64,000 bases of DNA from Calliopsis andreniformis (Eukaryota; Arthropoda; Insecta; Hymenoptera; Andrenidae): contig NW_027480423.1 of the NCBI RefSeq assembly GCF_051401765.1, forward strand, positions 4,588,001-4,652,000. Direction: 5' to 3'. Of the stretch, positions 26,101-39,494 are shown piece after piece. Numbering within the stretch: position 1 is the first letter of the stretch; every line of letters starts with the position of its first letter. Made by a program: the position numbers and the translations under genes. Under the pieces are notes generated by a model, which was not told the origin of the DNA, ran no database searches, and was given only the letters and a program-made list of their open reading frames with translations.

Positions 26101-27500
26101 GAACGTAGAAATAACCATTACTTTTACACTGGTTGCGAGTATTCCTGTTATACAATGGAAAAACTGTTGTATTTTTATTGTATTTTTTGCTTCTGGCGTT
26201 TAATCCTAAGTCCCTAGCAATTCGATATGGTGGAGCAATGCCATAGAGTGAAGCCTAGGTTGCCCGGATCGTAGAAATCACCATTACTTTCGCAATGTTT
26301 GCAATTATTCATTTTATACGTTGGAAAAGCTGTTGTACTTATATTGTATTTTATGCTTCTGGCGTTGACCTCTTATGGCATAACTATTCCATCTGGTGGA
26401 ACAACGCCCTAGGGTGAAGCCTAGGTTGCCCGGAACGTAGAAATGGAAATAACTTTCACACCGGTAGCAATTATTCGTTTTCTACGATGGAAAAACAGTT
26501 CTATTTATTTTGTATTTTATGCTTCGGCCGTTGACTTCTAAGGCCCTAACTATTCGATCTTTTGGAGCAACGCCCTAGGGTGTAGCCTAGGTTGCCCGGA
26601 AAGTAGAAATGACCACAACTTTCATACTGGTTGCAATTACTCGTTTTATATGATGGAAGAACTGTTGTATTTATATTGTATTTTATGCTTCTGGCGTTCA
26701 CTTCTTAGACCTCAACTATTCGATCTGGTGGAACAACGCCCTAGGGTGAAGCCTAGGTTGCCCGGAACGTAGAAATGACCATAACTTTTACACTGGTAGC
26801 AATTATTCGTTTTATACAATGAAAAAACTGTTCTATTTATTTTGTATTTTATGCTTCGGGCGTTGACTTCTAAGGCCCTAAGTGCTTGATCTGGTGGAGC
26901 AACGCCCTAGAGTGAAGCCTAGGTTGCCCGGAACGTAGAAATGACCATAACATTCACACTGCTTGCTATTATTCGTTCTATACCATGGAAAATCTGTTAT
27001 ATTTATATTGTATCTTATGCTTCTGGCGTTGACTTCTTAGGCCCTAACAATTCGATCTTGTGGAACAACGCCCCAGAGTGAAGCCTAGGTTCCCTGGAAC
27101 GTAGAAATGACCACTACTATCACACTGGTTGCAAATTATTCCTGCTATACGATGGAAAAACTGTTGTATATTTATTGCATTTTATGCTTCTGGCGTTCAC
27201 TTCTTAGGCGCTAACTATTCGATCTGGTGGAACAACGCCCTAGAGTGAAGCCTAGGTTGCTCGAAATGTAGAAATGGCCATAACTTTCACACTGGTTGCA
27301 ATTATTCATTCTATACGATGGAAAAACTGTTGTATTTATGTTGTATTTTATCCTTCTGGCGTTGACTTCTTAGGCCCTAGCATTTCGATCTGGTGGAGCA
27401 ACGCCCTTGGGTGAAGCCTAGGTTGCCCGGAACGTAGAAATGACCATAACTTTTACACTGGTAGCAATAATTCGTTTTATACGATGGAGGAGCTGTTGTA
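26101..27500 (+). repeat. 9-monomer block, second tandem copy, one monomer short
   Basis: This is nearly identical to 24,606 onwards, but at about 27,170-27,185 it skips one monomer, the one with GGGCATTGACTTC and TTGGGTGAAG. The joint lies in the shared ATTTTATGCTTC. It ends at about 27,500, where four monomers present in C' (about 49,570-50,230) are missing. That joint lies within a short TATTTAT. Confidence 0.85.
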
Positions 27501-29102
27501 TTTATTTTGTATTTTATGCTTCGGGCGTTGACTTCTAAGCCCCTGACTATTCGATCTGGTGGTGCAACGCACTAGAGTGAAGCCTAGGTTGCCTGCAACG
27601 GAGAAATAACCATAACTTTCACACTGGTTGCAATTATTCCTGTTATACGATGGAAAAACTCTTGTATATTTATTGTATTTTATGCTCCGGGCGTTGACTT
27701 CTATGGCCCTACCTATTCGATCTGTTGGAGCAACACCCTACAGTTAAGCCTTGCTTGCCCGGAACGTAGAAATAAACATAACTTTCACACTGGCAGCAAT
27801 TATTCGCTTTATACAATGGGAAAACTGTTCTATTTATTTTGTATTGTATGCTTCGGCCGTGGACTTCTAAGGCCCTAACTACTCGATCTGGTGGAGCAAC
27901 GCCGTAGAGTGAAGCATGAGTTGCCCGGAACGTAGAAATGACCTTTACTTTCACACTGGTTGCAATTATTCCTGTTATACGATGGAAAAGCTGTTGTATT
28001 TATATTGTATTTTATGCTTCTGTCGTTGACTTCTAAGGCCGTAGCAATTAGTTGTGGTGGAGCAACGCCCTAGAGTGAAGCCTAGGTTGCCCGGAACGTA
28101 GAAATGACCACCACATTCACACTGGTTGCAATTATTCCTGTTGTACGATGGAAAAACTCTTGTATATTTATTGTATTTGATGCCTCTGGCGTTGACTTCT
28201 AAGGCCCTAACTATACGATCTGGTGGAGCAACGCCCTGGAGTGAAGCCTAGGTTGCCCAGAGCGTAGGACATACCTTTACCTTCACACTGGTTGCAATTA
28301 TTCCTGTTATACGATGGAAAAACAGTTGTATTTATATCGTATTTTATGCTTCATGCGTAGACTGCTGAGGATCTAGCTACTCGAGCTGGTGGAGCAACGC
28401 CCTAGAGTGAAACCAAGGTTGCCCGGAACGTAGAAATAACCATTACTTTCACACTGGTTGCAGTTATTCCTGTTATACAATGGAAAAACTGTTGTACTTT
28501 TATTGTATTTTATGCTTCTGGCGTTTAATTCTAAGTCCCTAGCTATTCGATATGGTGGAGCAATGCCCTAGAGTGAAGCCTAGGTTGCCCGGATCGTAGA
28601 AATGACCATTACTTTCACACTGGTTGCAATTATTCATTTTATACGATGGAAAAGCTGTTGTATTTATATTGTACTTTATGCTTCTGGCGTTGACTTCTAA
28701 GGCCGTAGCTATTAGATGTGGTGAAGCAACGACATAGAGTGACGGCTAGGTTGCCGGGAACGTAGAAATGACCATTACTTTCAGAATGTTTGCAATCATT
28801 CATTTTATACGATGGAAAGACTGTTGTACTTATATTGTATTTTATTCTTATGGCGTTGACTTCTATAGCCCTACCTATTCGATTTGGTGGAGCAACACCC
28901 TACAGTCAAGCCTAGGTTGTCAGGAACGTAGAAATGAACATAACTTTCACACTGGTAGCAATTATACGTTTTATACAATGGATATACTGTTCTATTTATT
29001 TTGTATTTTTTGCTTAGGGCGTTTACTTCTAAGGCCCTAACTTTTCGATCTGGTAGAGCAACGCCCTAGAGTGAAGCCTAGGTTGCCCGGAACGTAGAAA
29101 TG

Positions 29103-32100
29103 ACCACTACTATCACACTGGTTGCAAATTATTCCTGCTATACGATGGAAAAACTGTTGTATATTTATTGCATTTTATGCTTCGGGCATTGACTTCTAAG
29201 GCCCTAACTATTCAATCTGTTGGAGCAACGCCCTTGGGTGAAGCCTAGGTTGCCCGGAACGTAGAAATGACCATAACTTTCAAACTGGTTGCAATTATTC
29301 GTTTTATACGATGGAAAAACTGTTGTACTTATATTGTATTTTATGCTTCTGGCGTTCACTTCTTAGGCGCTAACTATTCGATCTGGTGGAACAACGCCCT
29401 AGAGTGAAGCCTAGGTTGCTCGAAATGTAGAAATGGCCATAACTTTCACACTGGTTGCAATTATTCATTCTATACGATGGAAAAACTGTTGTATTTATGT
29501 TGTATTTTATCCTTCTTGCGTTGACTTCTTAGGCCCTAACATTTCGATCTGGTGGAGCAACGCCCTTGGGTGAAGCCTAGGTTGCCCGGAACGTAGAAAT
29601 GACCATAACTTTTACACTGGTAGCAATAATTCGTTTTATACGATGGAGGAGCTGTTGTATTTATATTGTATTTTATGCCTCTGGAGTTGACTTCTAAGGC
29701 CGTAGCTATTAGATGTGGTGGACCAACGCCCTAGAGTGACACCTAGGGTAATGGGAACGTAGAAATGAACATTACTTTCACACTGGTTGCAATTATTTGT
29801 TTTATACGATAGAAAAGCTGTTGTATTTATATCGTATTTTATACTTCTGGCGTTGACTTCTTAGGCCGTAACTATTCGATCTGGTGGAACAACGCCGTAG
29901 AGTGAAGCCTAGGTTGCCCGGATCGTAGAAATGACCATTGCTTTCACACTGTTTGCAATTATTCCTTTTATACGATGGAAAAGCTGTTGTATTTATATCG
30001 TATTTTATGCTCCTGGCGTTGACTTCTAAGGACCTAACTATTCGATCTGGTGGAGCAACGCCCTAGAGTGAAGCCTAGGTTGCCGGAAACGTAAAAATGA
30101 CCATTACTTACACAATGTTTGCAATTATTCATTTTATACGATGGAAAAACTGTTGTGCTTATATTGTATTTTATCCATCTGGCGTTGACTTCTAAGGCCG
30201 TAGCTATTAGATGTGGTGGAGCATCGCCCTAGAGTGACGCCTAGGGTGCTCGGAACGTAGAAATGACCATTACTTTCAGACTGTTTGCAATTATTCATTT
30301 TATACGATGGAAAAGCTGTTCTATTTATTTTGTATTTTATGCTTCGGGCGTTGACTTCTAAGCCCCTAACTATTCGATCTGGTGGTGCAACGCACTAGAG
30401 TGAAGCCTAGGTTGCCTGCAACGGAGAAATAACCATAACTTTCACACTGGTTGCTATTATTCGTTTTATACGATGGAAAACCTGTTATACTTATATCGTA
30501 TTTTATGCTACTGGCGTTGACTTCTTAAGCCCTAACTATTCTAACTGGTGGTGCAACGCACTAGAGTGAAGCCTAGGTTGCCTGCAACGGAGAAATAACC
30601 ATAACTTTCACACTGGTTGCTATTATTCGTTTTATACGATGGAAAAACTCTTGTATATTTATTGCATTTTATGCTTCTCGCGTTGACTTCTAAGGCCCTA
30701 ACTATACGATCTGGTGGAGCAACGCCCTAGAGTGAAGCCTAGGTTGCCCGGAACGTAGAAATGATCATCACTTTCACACTGGTTGCAATTAATCCTGTTA
30801 TACGATGGAAAAACTCTTGTATATTTATTGTATTTTATGCTCCGGGCGTTGACTTCTATGGCCCTACCTATTCGATCTGTTGGAGCAACACCCTACAGTT
30901 AAGCCTTGGTTGCCCGGAACGTAGAAATAAACATAACTTTCACACTGGCAGCAATTATTCGCTTTTTACAATGGAAAAACTGTTCTATTTATTTTGTATT
31001 TTATGCTTCGGCCGTGGACTTCTAAGGCCCTAACTACTCGATCTGGTGGAGCAACGCCGTAGAGTGAAGCATGAGTTGCCCGGAACGTAGAAATGACCTT
31101 TACTTTCACACTGGTTGCAATTATTCCTGTTATACGATGGAAAAGCTGTTGTATTTATATTGTATTTTATGCTTCTGTCGTTGACCTCTAAGGCCGTAGC
31201 AATTAGTTGTGGTGGAGCAACGCCCTAGAGTGAAGCCTAGGTTGCCCGGAACGTAGAAATGACCACCACATTCACACTGGTTGCAATTATTCCTGTTGTA
31301 CGATGGAAAAACTCTTGTATATTTATTGTATTTGATGCCTCTGGCGTTGACTTCTAAGGCCCTAACTATACGATCTGGTGGAGCAACGCCCTGGAGTGAA
31401 GCCTAGGTTGCCCAGAGCGTAGGACATACCTTTACCTTCACACTGGTTGCAATTATTCCTGTTATACGATGGAAAAACAGTTGTATTTATATCGTATTTT
31501 ATGCTTCATGCGTAGACTGCTGAGGATCTAGCTACTCGAGCTGGTGGAGCAACGCCCTAGAGTGAAACCTAGGTTGCCCGGAACGTAGAAATAACCATTA
31601 CTTTCACACTGGTTGCAATTATTCCTGTTATACAATGGAAAAACTGTTGTACTTTTATTGTATTTTATGCTTCTGGCGTTTAATTCTAAGTCCCTAGCTA
31701 TTCGATATGGTGGAGCAATGCCCTAGAGTGAAGCCTAGGTTGCCCGGATCGTAGAAATGACCATTACTTTCACACTGGTTGCAATTATTCATTTTATACG
31801 ATGGAAAAGCTGTTGTATTTATATTGTACTTTATGCTTCTGGCGTTGACTTCTAAGGCCGTAGCTATTAGATGTGGTGAAGCAACGTCCTAGAGTGACGG
31901 CTAGGTTGCCGGGAACGTAGAAATGACCATTACTTTCAGAATGTTTGCAATCATTCATTTTATACGATGGAAAAACTGTTGTACTTATATTGTATTTTAT
32001 TCTTATGGCGTTGACTTCTATAGCCCTACCTATTCGATTTGGTGGAGCAACACCCTACAGTCAAGCCTAGGTTGTCAGGAACGTAGAAATGAACATAACT

Positions 32101-32257
32101 TTCACACTGGTAGCAATTATACGTTTTATACAATGGAAATACTGTTCTATTTATTTTGTATTTTTTGCTTAGGGCGTTGACTTCTAAGGCCCTAACTTTT
32201 CGATCTGGTAGAGCAACGCCCTAGAGTGAAGCCTAGGTTGCCCGGAACGTAGAAATG
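29103..32257 (+). repeat. 19-monomer HOR unit in block C
   Basis: This runs marker to marker: ACCACTACTATCACACTGG occurs at 25,615, 27,110, 29,103 and 32,258, giving units of 9, 12 and 19 monomers. The 19-monomer unit of 3,155 bp includes the GCTCGAAATG, TGGAGGAGCTG, GGATCGTAG and CTACTCGAGCTGG monomers. Its partner in C' is 18 monomers long (51,839-54,827). Confidence 0.82.
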
Positions 32258-35200
32258 ACCACTACTATCACACTGGTTGCAAATTATTCCTGCTATACGA
32301 TGGATAAACTGTTGTATATTTATTGCATTTTATGCTTCGGGCATTGACTTCTAAGGCCCTAACTATTCAATCTGTTGGAGCAACGCCCTTGGGTGAAGCC
32401 TAGGTTGCCCGGAACGTAGAAATGACCATAACTTTCAAACTGGTTGGAATTATTCGTTTTATACGATGGAAAAACTGTTGTACTTATATTGTATTTTATG
32501 CTTCTGGCGTTCACTTCTTAGGCGCTAACTATTCGATCTGGTGGAACAACGCCCTAGAGTGAAGCCTAGGTTGCTCGAAATGTAGAAATGGCCATAACTT
32601 TCACACTGGTTGCAATTATTCATTCTATACGATGGAAAAACTGTTGTATTTATGTTGTATTTTATCCTTCTGGCGTTGACTTCTTAGGCCCTAACATTTC
32701 GATCTGGTGGAGCAACGCCCTTGGGTGAAGCCTAGGTTGCCCGGAACGTAGAAATGACCATAACTTTTACACTGGTAGCAATAATTCGTTTTATACGATG
32801 GAGGAGCTGTTGTATTTATATTGTATTTTATGCCTCTGGAGTTGACTTCTAAGGCCGTAGCTATTAGATGTGGTGGACCAACGCCCTAGAGCGACACCTA
32901 GGGTAATGGGAACGTAGAAATGAACATTACTTTCACACTGGTTGCAATTATTTGTTTTATACGATAGAAAAGCTGTTGTATTTATATCGTATTTTATACT
33001 TCTGGCGTTGACTTCTTAGGCCGTAACTATTCGATCTGGTGGAACAACGCCGTAGAGTGAAGCCTAGGTTGCCCGGATCGTAGAAATGACCATTACTTTC
33101 ACACTGTTTACAATTATTCCTTTTATACGATGGAAAACCTGTTGTATTTATATCGTATTTTATGCTCCTGGCGTTGACTTCTAAGGACCTAACTATTCGA
33201 TCTGGTGGAGCAACGCCCTAGAGTGAAGCCTAGGTTGCCTGCAACGGAGAAATAACCATAACTTTCACACTGGTTGCTATTATTCGTTTTATACGATGGA
33301 AAACCTGTTATACTTATATCGTATTTTATGCTACTGGCGTTGACTTCTTAAGCCCTAACTTTTCCATCTGGTGGAAGAACGCCCTGGGGTGAAGCCTAGG
33401 TTGCCCGGGACGTAGAAATGACCATAACTTTCACACTGGTTGCAACTGTCAATGCTATACAATGGAATAACTGTTGCATCTTTATTGTATTTTATGCTTC
33501 TGGCGTTGAGTTCTTAGGCCCTAACTATTCCATCTGGTGGAGCAACGACCTAGGGTGAAGGGCAGGTTGCCCTGAACGTAGAAATGACCATAACTTTCAC
33601 AATGGTAGCAATTATTCGTTTTACACGATGGAAAAACTGTTCTATTTATTTTGTAGTTTATGCTTCGGGCGTTGACTTCTAAGTCCCTAACTATTCGATC
33701 TGGTGGAGCAACGCCCTAGAGTGAAGCCTGGGTTGCCCGGCACGTAGAAATGACCATAACTTTCACACTGGTTTCAATTATTCGTTTTATACGATGGAAA
33801 AACTGTTGCATCTTTATTTTATTTTATGCCTCTGGCGTTGACTTCTAAGTCCCTAACTATTCGATCTGGTTTAGCAACACCCTAGGGTGAAGCCAAGCTT
33901 GCTCGGAACGTAGGACATACCATTACCTTCACACTGGTTGCAATTATTCCTGTTATACGATGGAAAAACTGTTGCATCTTTATTGTATTTTATGCTTCTG
34001 GCGTTGACTTCTAAGGCCCTATCTATTCGATCTGGTGGAGCAACGCCCCAGAGTGAAGCCTAGGTTGCCCGGAACGTAGAAATGACCATAACTTTCACAC
34101 TGGCTGCAATTATTCGTTTTATACGACGGAAAAGCTGTGGTATTTATATCGTATTTTATGTTTCTGGCGTTGACTTCTTAGGCCCTAACTATTCGATCTG
34201 GTGGAGCAACGCCCTAGAGTGAAACCTAGTTTGCCCGGAACGTATAACTGACCATTACTTTCACACTGGTTGCAACTGTTCCTGTTATACGATGGAAAAA
34301 CTGTTGCATCTTTATTGTATTTTATGCTTCGGGCGTTGACTTCTAAGGCCCTAACTATTCGATCTGGTCTAGCAACGCCATAGAGAGAAGCCTAGGTTGC
34401 CCGGAAAGTAGAAATGACCAGAACTTTCACCCTGTTTGCTATTATTCGTTTTATACGATGGAAAAACTGTTATATTTATATTGTATTTTATGCTTCTGGC
34501 GTTGATTTGTTAGGCCCTAACTTTTCGATCTGGTGGAACAACGCCCTAGAGTGAAGCCTAGGTTGCCCGGAACGTAGAAATGACAATCACCTTCACACTG
34601 GTTGCAATTACTCCTGTTATACAATGGAAAAGCTCTTGTATATTTAATGTATTTTATGCTTCGGGCGTTGACTTCTAAGGCCGTAGCTATTCGATGTGCT
34701 GGAACAACGCCCTAGAGTGACGCCTAGATCGCCTGGAACGTAGAAATGACCATTACTTTCACAATGTTTCCAATTACTCATTTTATACGATGGAAAAACT
34801 GTTGTACTTATATTGTATTTTATTCTTATGGCGTTGAATTCTAAGTCCCTAGCTATGCGATCTGGTGGAGCAACGCCCTAGAGTGAAACCTAGGTTGCCC
34901 GGAACGTAGAAATTACCATAACCTTCACACTGATAGCAATTATTCGTTCTATACGATGGAACAACTGTTCTATTTTTTTGTATTTCGTGCTTCGGGCGTT
35001 GACTTCTAAGGCCCTAACTTTTCAATCTGTAGGAACAACGCCCTAGATTGAAGCCTAGGTTGCCCGGAACGTAGAAATGAGCATAACTTTCACAACGGTA
35101 GCAATTATTCGTTTTATGCGATAGAAAAACCGTTGTATTAATATTGCATTTTATGCTTCTGGCTTCGACTTCTAAGGTCCTAGCTATTCGATCTGGTGGG

Positions 35201-35922
35201 GCAACGTCCAAGAGTGAAGCCTATGTTGCCCGGAACGTAGAAATGACCATAACTTTCACACTGGTTGCAATTACTCTTTTTATACAATGGAAAAACTGTT
35301 GTATCTATATTGTATTTTATGCTTCTGGCGTTGACTTCTAAGGCCGTAGCTATCCGATGTGGTCGAGCAACGCCCTAGATTGAAGCCTAGGTTGACCGGA
35401 ACGTAGAAATGACCATATCATTCAAACTGGTTGCAATTATTCCTGTTATACGATGGAACAGCTGTTGTATTCATATCGTATTTTATGTCTCTGGCGTTGA
35501 CTTCTTAGGCCCTAACTATTCGATCTGGTGGAGCAATGCCATAGAGTGAAACGTAGGTTGCCCAGAACGTAGAAATGACCAGAACTTTCACACTGTTTGC
35601 TATTATTCGTTTTATACGATGGAAAAACTGTTATATTTATATTGTATTTTATGATTCTGGCGTTGATTTCTTAGGCCCTAACTATTCAACCTGTTGGACC
35701 AACGCCCTAGCGTGAAGCCTAGGTTGCCCGGAAAGTAGAAGTGGCCATAACTTTCGTACTGGTCGCAATTATTCGTTTTATAGGATGGAAAAACTGTTGT
35801 ATTTATATTGTATTTTATGCTTCTGGCGTTAACTTCTTAGGCCCTAACTATTCGATCTGGTGGAACAACGCCCTAGGGTGAAGCCTAGGTTGCCGGAACG
35901 TACAAATGACCATAACTTTCAC

Positions 35923-36254
35923 ACTGGTAGCAATTATTCGTTATATACAATGGAAAAACTGTTCTATTTATTTTGTATTTTACGCTTCGGGCGTTGACTT
36001 CTAAGGCCCTAACTATTCGATCTGGTGGGGCAACGCCCTAGAGTGAAGCCTAGGTTGCCCGGAACGTAGAAATGACCATCACTTTCACACTGGTAGCAAT
36101 TATTCGTTATATACAATGGAAAAACTGTTCTATTTATTTTGTATTTTACGCTTCGGGCGTTGACTTCTAAGGCCCTAACTATTCGATCTGGTGGAGCAAC
36201 GCCCTAGAGTGAAGCCTAGGTTGCCCGAAACGTATATATGACCATAACCTACAC
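35923..36254 (+). repeat. Single-monomer tandem duplication
   Basis: The monomer with ATTCGTTATATACAATGG and GTATTTTACGCTTCGGG occurs twice in direct succession (35,923 and 36,089). The two copies differ by almost nothing over the shared part. The same pair is present in C' (about 60,484 and 60,650), so this one-unit duplication predates the C/C' split. Confidence 0.8.
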
Positions 36255-37440
36255 ACAGGTTGCAATTATTCGTTTTATACGATGGAAAGGCTGTTCCATT
36301 TATTTTGTAGTTTATGCTTCTGGCGCTGACTTCTACGGCCCTAGCTCTTCGATCTGGTGGACCAACGCATCAGAGTTAAGTCTAGGATGCCCGAAACGTC
36401 GAAATGATCATTACTTTCATACTGGTTGCAATTTGTCATGCTATACGATGGAAAAACTGTTGCATTTTTATTGTATTTTCTGCTTCTGGCTTTGACTTCT
36501 AAGGTCGTAGCTATTCCATCTGGTGGAGCAATGCCTCAGAGTTAAGTCTAGGATGCCCGGAACGGAGAAATGACCATAACTTTCACACTGGTTGCAATAA
36601 TTCGTTTTATACGATGGAAAGCTGTTATATTTATATCGTGTTTTATGTTTCTGGCGTTGACTTCTTAGGCCCTAACTTTTCCATCTGGTGGAACAACGCC
36701 CTAGGGTGAAGCCTAGGTTGCCCGGAACGTAGAAATGACCATAACTTTCACACTGGTTGCAACTGTCCATGCTATACAATGGAATAACTGTTGAATCTTT
36801 ATTGTATTTTATGCTTCTGGCCTTGACTTCTTAGGCCCTAACTATTCCATCTGGTGGAGCAACGCCCTAGGGTGAAGTGTAGGTTGCCGGAACGTACAAA
36901 TGACCATAACTTTCACACTGGTAGCAATTATTCGTTATATACAATGGAAAAACTGTTCTATTTATTTTGTATTTTACGCTTCGGGCGTTGACTTCTAAGG
37001 CCCTAACTATTCGATCTGGTGGAGCAACGCCCTAGAGTGAAGCCTAGGTTGCCCGGAACGTAGAAATGACCATCACTTTCACACTGGTTGCAATTATTCC
37101 TGATATACCATGGAAAAACTCTTTTACATTTATTGTATTTTATGCTTCTGGCGTAGACTTCTATTGCCCTACCTATTCGATCTGGTGGAGCAACACCCTA
37201 CAGTGAAGCCTAGGTTGCCCGGAACGCAGACATGACCACAACCTTCACACAGGTTGCAATTATTCGTTCTCTACGATGGAAAAACTGTTGTATTTATTTT
37301 GTATTTTATGCTAGGGGCGTTGACTACTAAGGCCCTAACTATTCAATCTGTTGGAGCAACGCGCTAGGGTGAAGCCTAGGTTGCACGGAAAGTAGAAAAG
37401 ACCATAACTTTCATACTAGTTGCAATTATTCGTTTTATAC

Positions 37441-37834
37441 GATGGAACAACTGTTGTATTTATGTTGTATTTCATGCTTCGGGCGTTGACTTCTAAGGCC
37501 CTAACTATTCAATCTGTTGGAACAACGCCCTAGGGTGAAGCCTAGGTTGCCCGGAAAGTAGAAATGACGTTGACTTCCATACTGGTTGCAATTATTCGTT
37601 TTATACGATGGAAAAACTGTTGCATCTTTATTGTATTTTATGCTTCTGGCGTTGTCTTCTAAGGCCCTAACTATTCGAACTTGTGGAGCAACGCCCTAGA
37701 GTGAAGCCTAGGTTGCCCGGAAAGTAGAAATGAGGTTAATCTTCATACTGGTTGCAATTATTCGTTTTATACGATAGAAAAACTGTTGTATTTATATTGT
37801 TTTTTATGCCTCTGGCGTTGACTTCTAAGACACT
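37441..37834 (+). repeat. Link between block C and A'
   Basis: About two monomers. The first (GATGGAACAACTG, TATGTTGTATTTCATGC) resembles the last monomer of the 7-mer HOR seen at about 44,410. It marks where block C stops matching C', which instead continues with TTAACTTCTTAGG at about 62,040. From 37,657 the sequence follows block A. Confidence 0.7.
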
Positions 37835-38664
37835 AACTATCCGATGTGGTGGAGCAAGGCCCTAGAGTGAAGCCGAGGTTGCCCGGAACGTAGAAATGAC
37901 CATCACTTTCAAACTGGTTGCAATTATTCCGGTTATATGATGGAAAAACTGTTGTATTTTTATTGCATTTTATGCTTCGGGCATTGACTTCTAAGGCCCT
38001 AACTATTCAACCTGTTGGAGCAACGCCCTAGGGTGTAGCCTAGGTTGCCCGGAAAGTAGAAATGACCACAACTTTCATACTGGTTGCAATTACTCGTTTT
38101 ATGTGATGGAAAAACTGTTGCATTTATATTGTATTTTATGCTTCTGGCGTTCAATTCTTAGGCCCTAACTATTCGATCTGGTCGAACAACGCCCTAGGGT
38201 GAAGCCTAGGTTGCCCGAAACGTAGAAATGACCATCACTTTCAAACTGGTTGCAATTAATCCTTTTATACGATGGGAAAACTGTTGCATTTTTATTGCAT
38301 TTTATGCTTCCGGCGTTGACTTCTAAGGCCCTAACTATTCAATCTGTTGGAGCAACGCCCTAGGGTGAAGCCTAGGTTGCCCGGAAAGTAGAAATGACGT
38401 TGACTTCCATACTGGTTGCAATTATTCGTTTTATACGATGGAAAAACTGTTGTATTTATATTGTATTTTATGCTACGGGCGTTGACTTCTAAGGCCCTAA
38501 CTATTCAATCTGTTGGAGCAACGCCCTACGGTGAAGCCTACGTTGCACGGAAAGCAGAAATGACCATAACTTTCATACTGGTTGCAATTATTCGTTTTAT
38601 ACGATGGAAAAACTGTTGTATTTATACCGTATTTTATTCTTCTGGCGTTGACTTCTTATGCCGT
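37835..38664 (+). repeat. 5-monomer HOR, first copy
   Basis: This 830-bp unit begins AACTATCCGATGTGG and contains ATTCCGGTTATATG, CTAGGGTGTAGCC, CTGGTCGAACAACG and GACGTTGACTTCC in order. It is repeated immediately at 38,665. It is absent as a repeat from block A, so it is part of the growth of A'. Confidence 0.85.
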
Positions 38665-39494
38665 AACTATTCCATCTGCTGGAACAACGCCCTAGAGTGA
38701 AGCCTAGGTTGCCCGGAACGTAGAAATGACCATCACTTTCAAACTGGTTGCAATTATTCCGGTTATATGATGGAAGAACTGTTGTACTTTTATTGCATTT
38801 TATGCTTCGGGCATTGACTTCTAAGGCCCTAACCATTCAACCTGTTGGAGCTACGCCCTAGGGTGTAGCCTAGGTTGCCCGGAAAGTAGAAATGACCACA
38901 ACCTTCATAGTGGTTGCAATTACTCGTTTTATATGATGGAAAAACTGTTGCATTTATATTGTATTTTATGCTTCTGGCGTTCACTTCTTAGGCCCTAACT
39001 ATTCGATCTGGTCGAACAACGCCCTAGGGTGAAGCCTAGGTTGCCCGGAACGTAGAAATGACCATCACTTTCAAACTGGTTGCAATTAATCCTTTTATAC
39101 GATGGAAAAACTGTTGTATTTTTATTGCATTTTATGCTTCCGGCGTTGACTTCTAAGGCCCTAACTATTCAATCTGTTGGAGCAACGCCCTAGGGTGAAG
39201 CCTAGGTTGCCCGGAAAGTAGAAATGACGTTGACTTCCATACTGGTTGCAATTATTCGTTTTATACGATGGAAAAACTGTTGTATTTATATTGCATTTTA
39301 TGCTTCTGGCGTTGACTTCTAAGGCACTAACTATTCGATCTAGTGGAGCAACGCCCTAGAGTGAAGCCTAAGTTGCCCGGAACGTAGAAATTACCATCAC
39401 TTTCAAACTGGTTGCAATTAATCCTTTTATACGATGGAAAAACTGTTGTATTTTTATTGCATTTTATGCTTCCGGCGTTGACTTCTAAGGCCCT
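38665..39494 (+). repeat. 5-monomer HOR, second copy
   Basis: The same markers follow at an offset of 830. The head of the first monomer and the whole of the fifth differ from the first copy. The fifth instead carries AGTTGCCCGG and AATTACCATCACTTTC. The exchange ends therefore lie in the first and fifth monomers. Confidence 0.82.

Larger units (their letters stand above)
22775..37440 (+). repeat. Block C, first copy of the large Domain II segment
   Basis: About 88 monomers that match 46,176-62,000. The offset is 23,401 at the start, 22,736 near 27,709-51,504, 22,570 near 31,923, 22,902 near 35,014, 24,064 near 35,575 and 24,561 near 36,238. Each offset step is close to a whole number of monomers, so the two copies differ by unit-sized gains and losses plus few substitutions. 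The block contains an internal 9-monomer duplication, a 12- and a 19-monomer repeat of the same lineage, and a one-monomer duplication near 36,000. Confidence 0.9.

Noticed and set aside
27709..27954. An 81-codon minus-strand frame beginning MKVKVISTFRATHASLYG, with relatives at 19,081, 50,445 and 53,434
   Set aside because: The 53,434 version is half replaced where a whole monomer was deleted, and the frame stays open by chance. It is a repeat shadow, not a gene.
35014..35341. Overlapping frames on both strands (35,014-35,211 minus and 35,144-35,341 plus), duplicated at 57,916-58,243
   Set aside because: The overlap and exact duplication arise from the C/C' copy. The bases are ordinary monomers.
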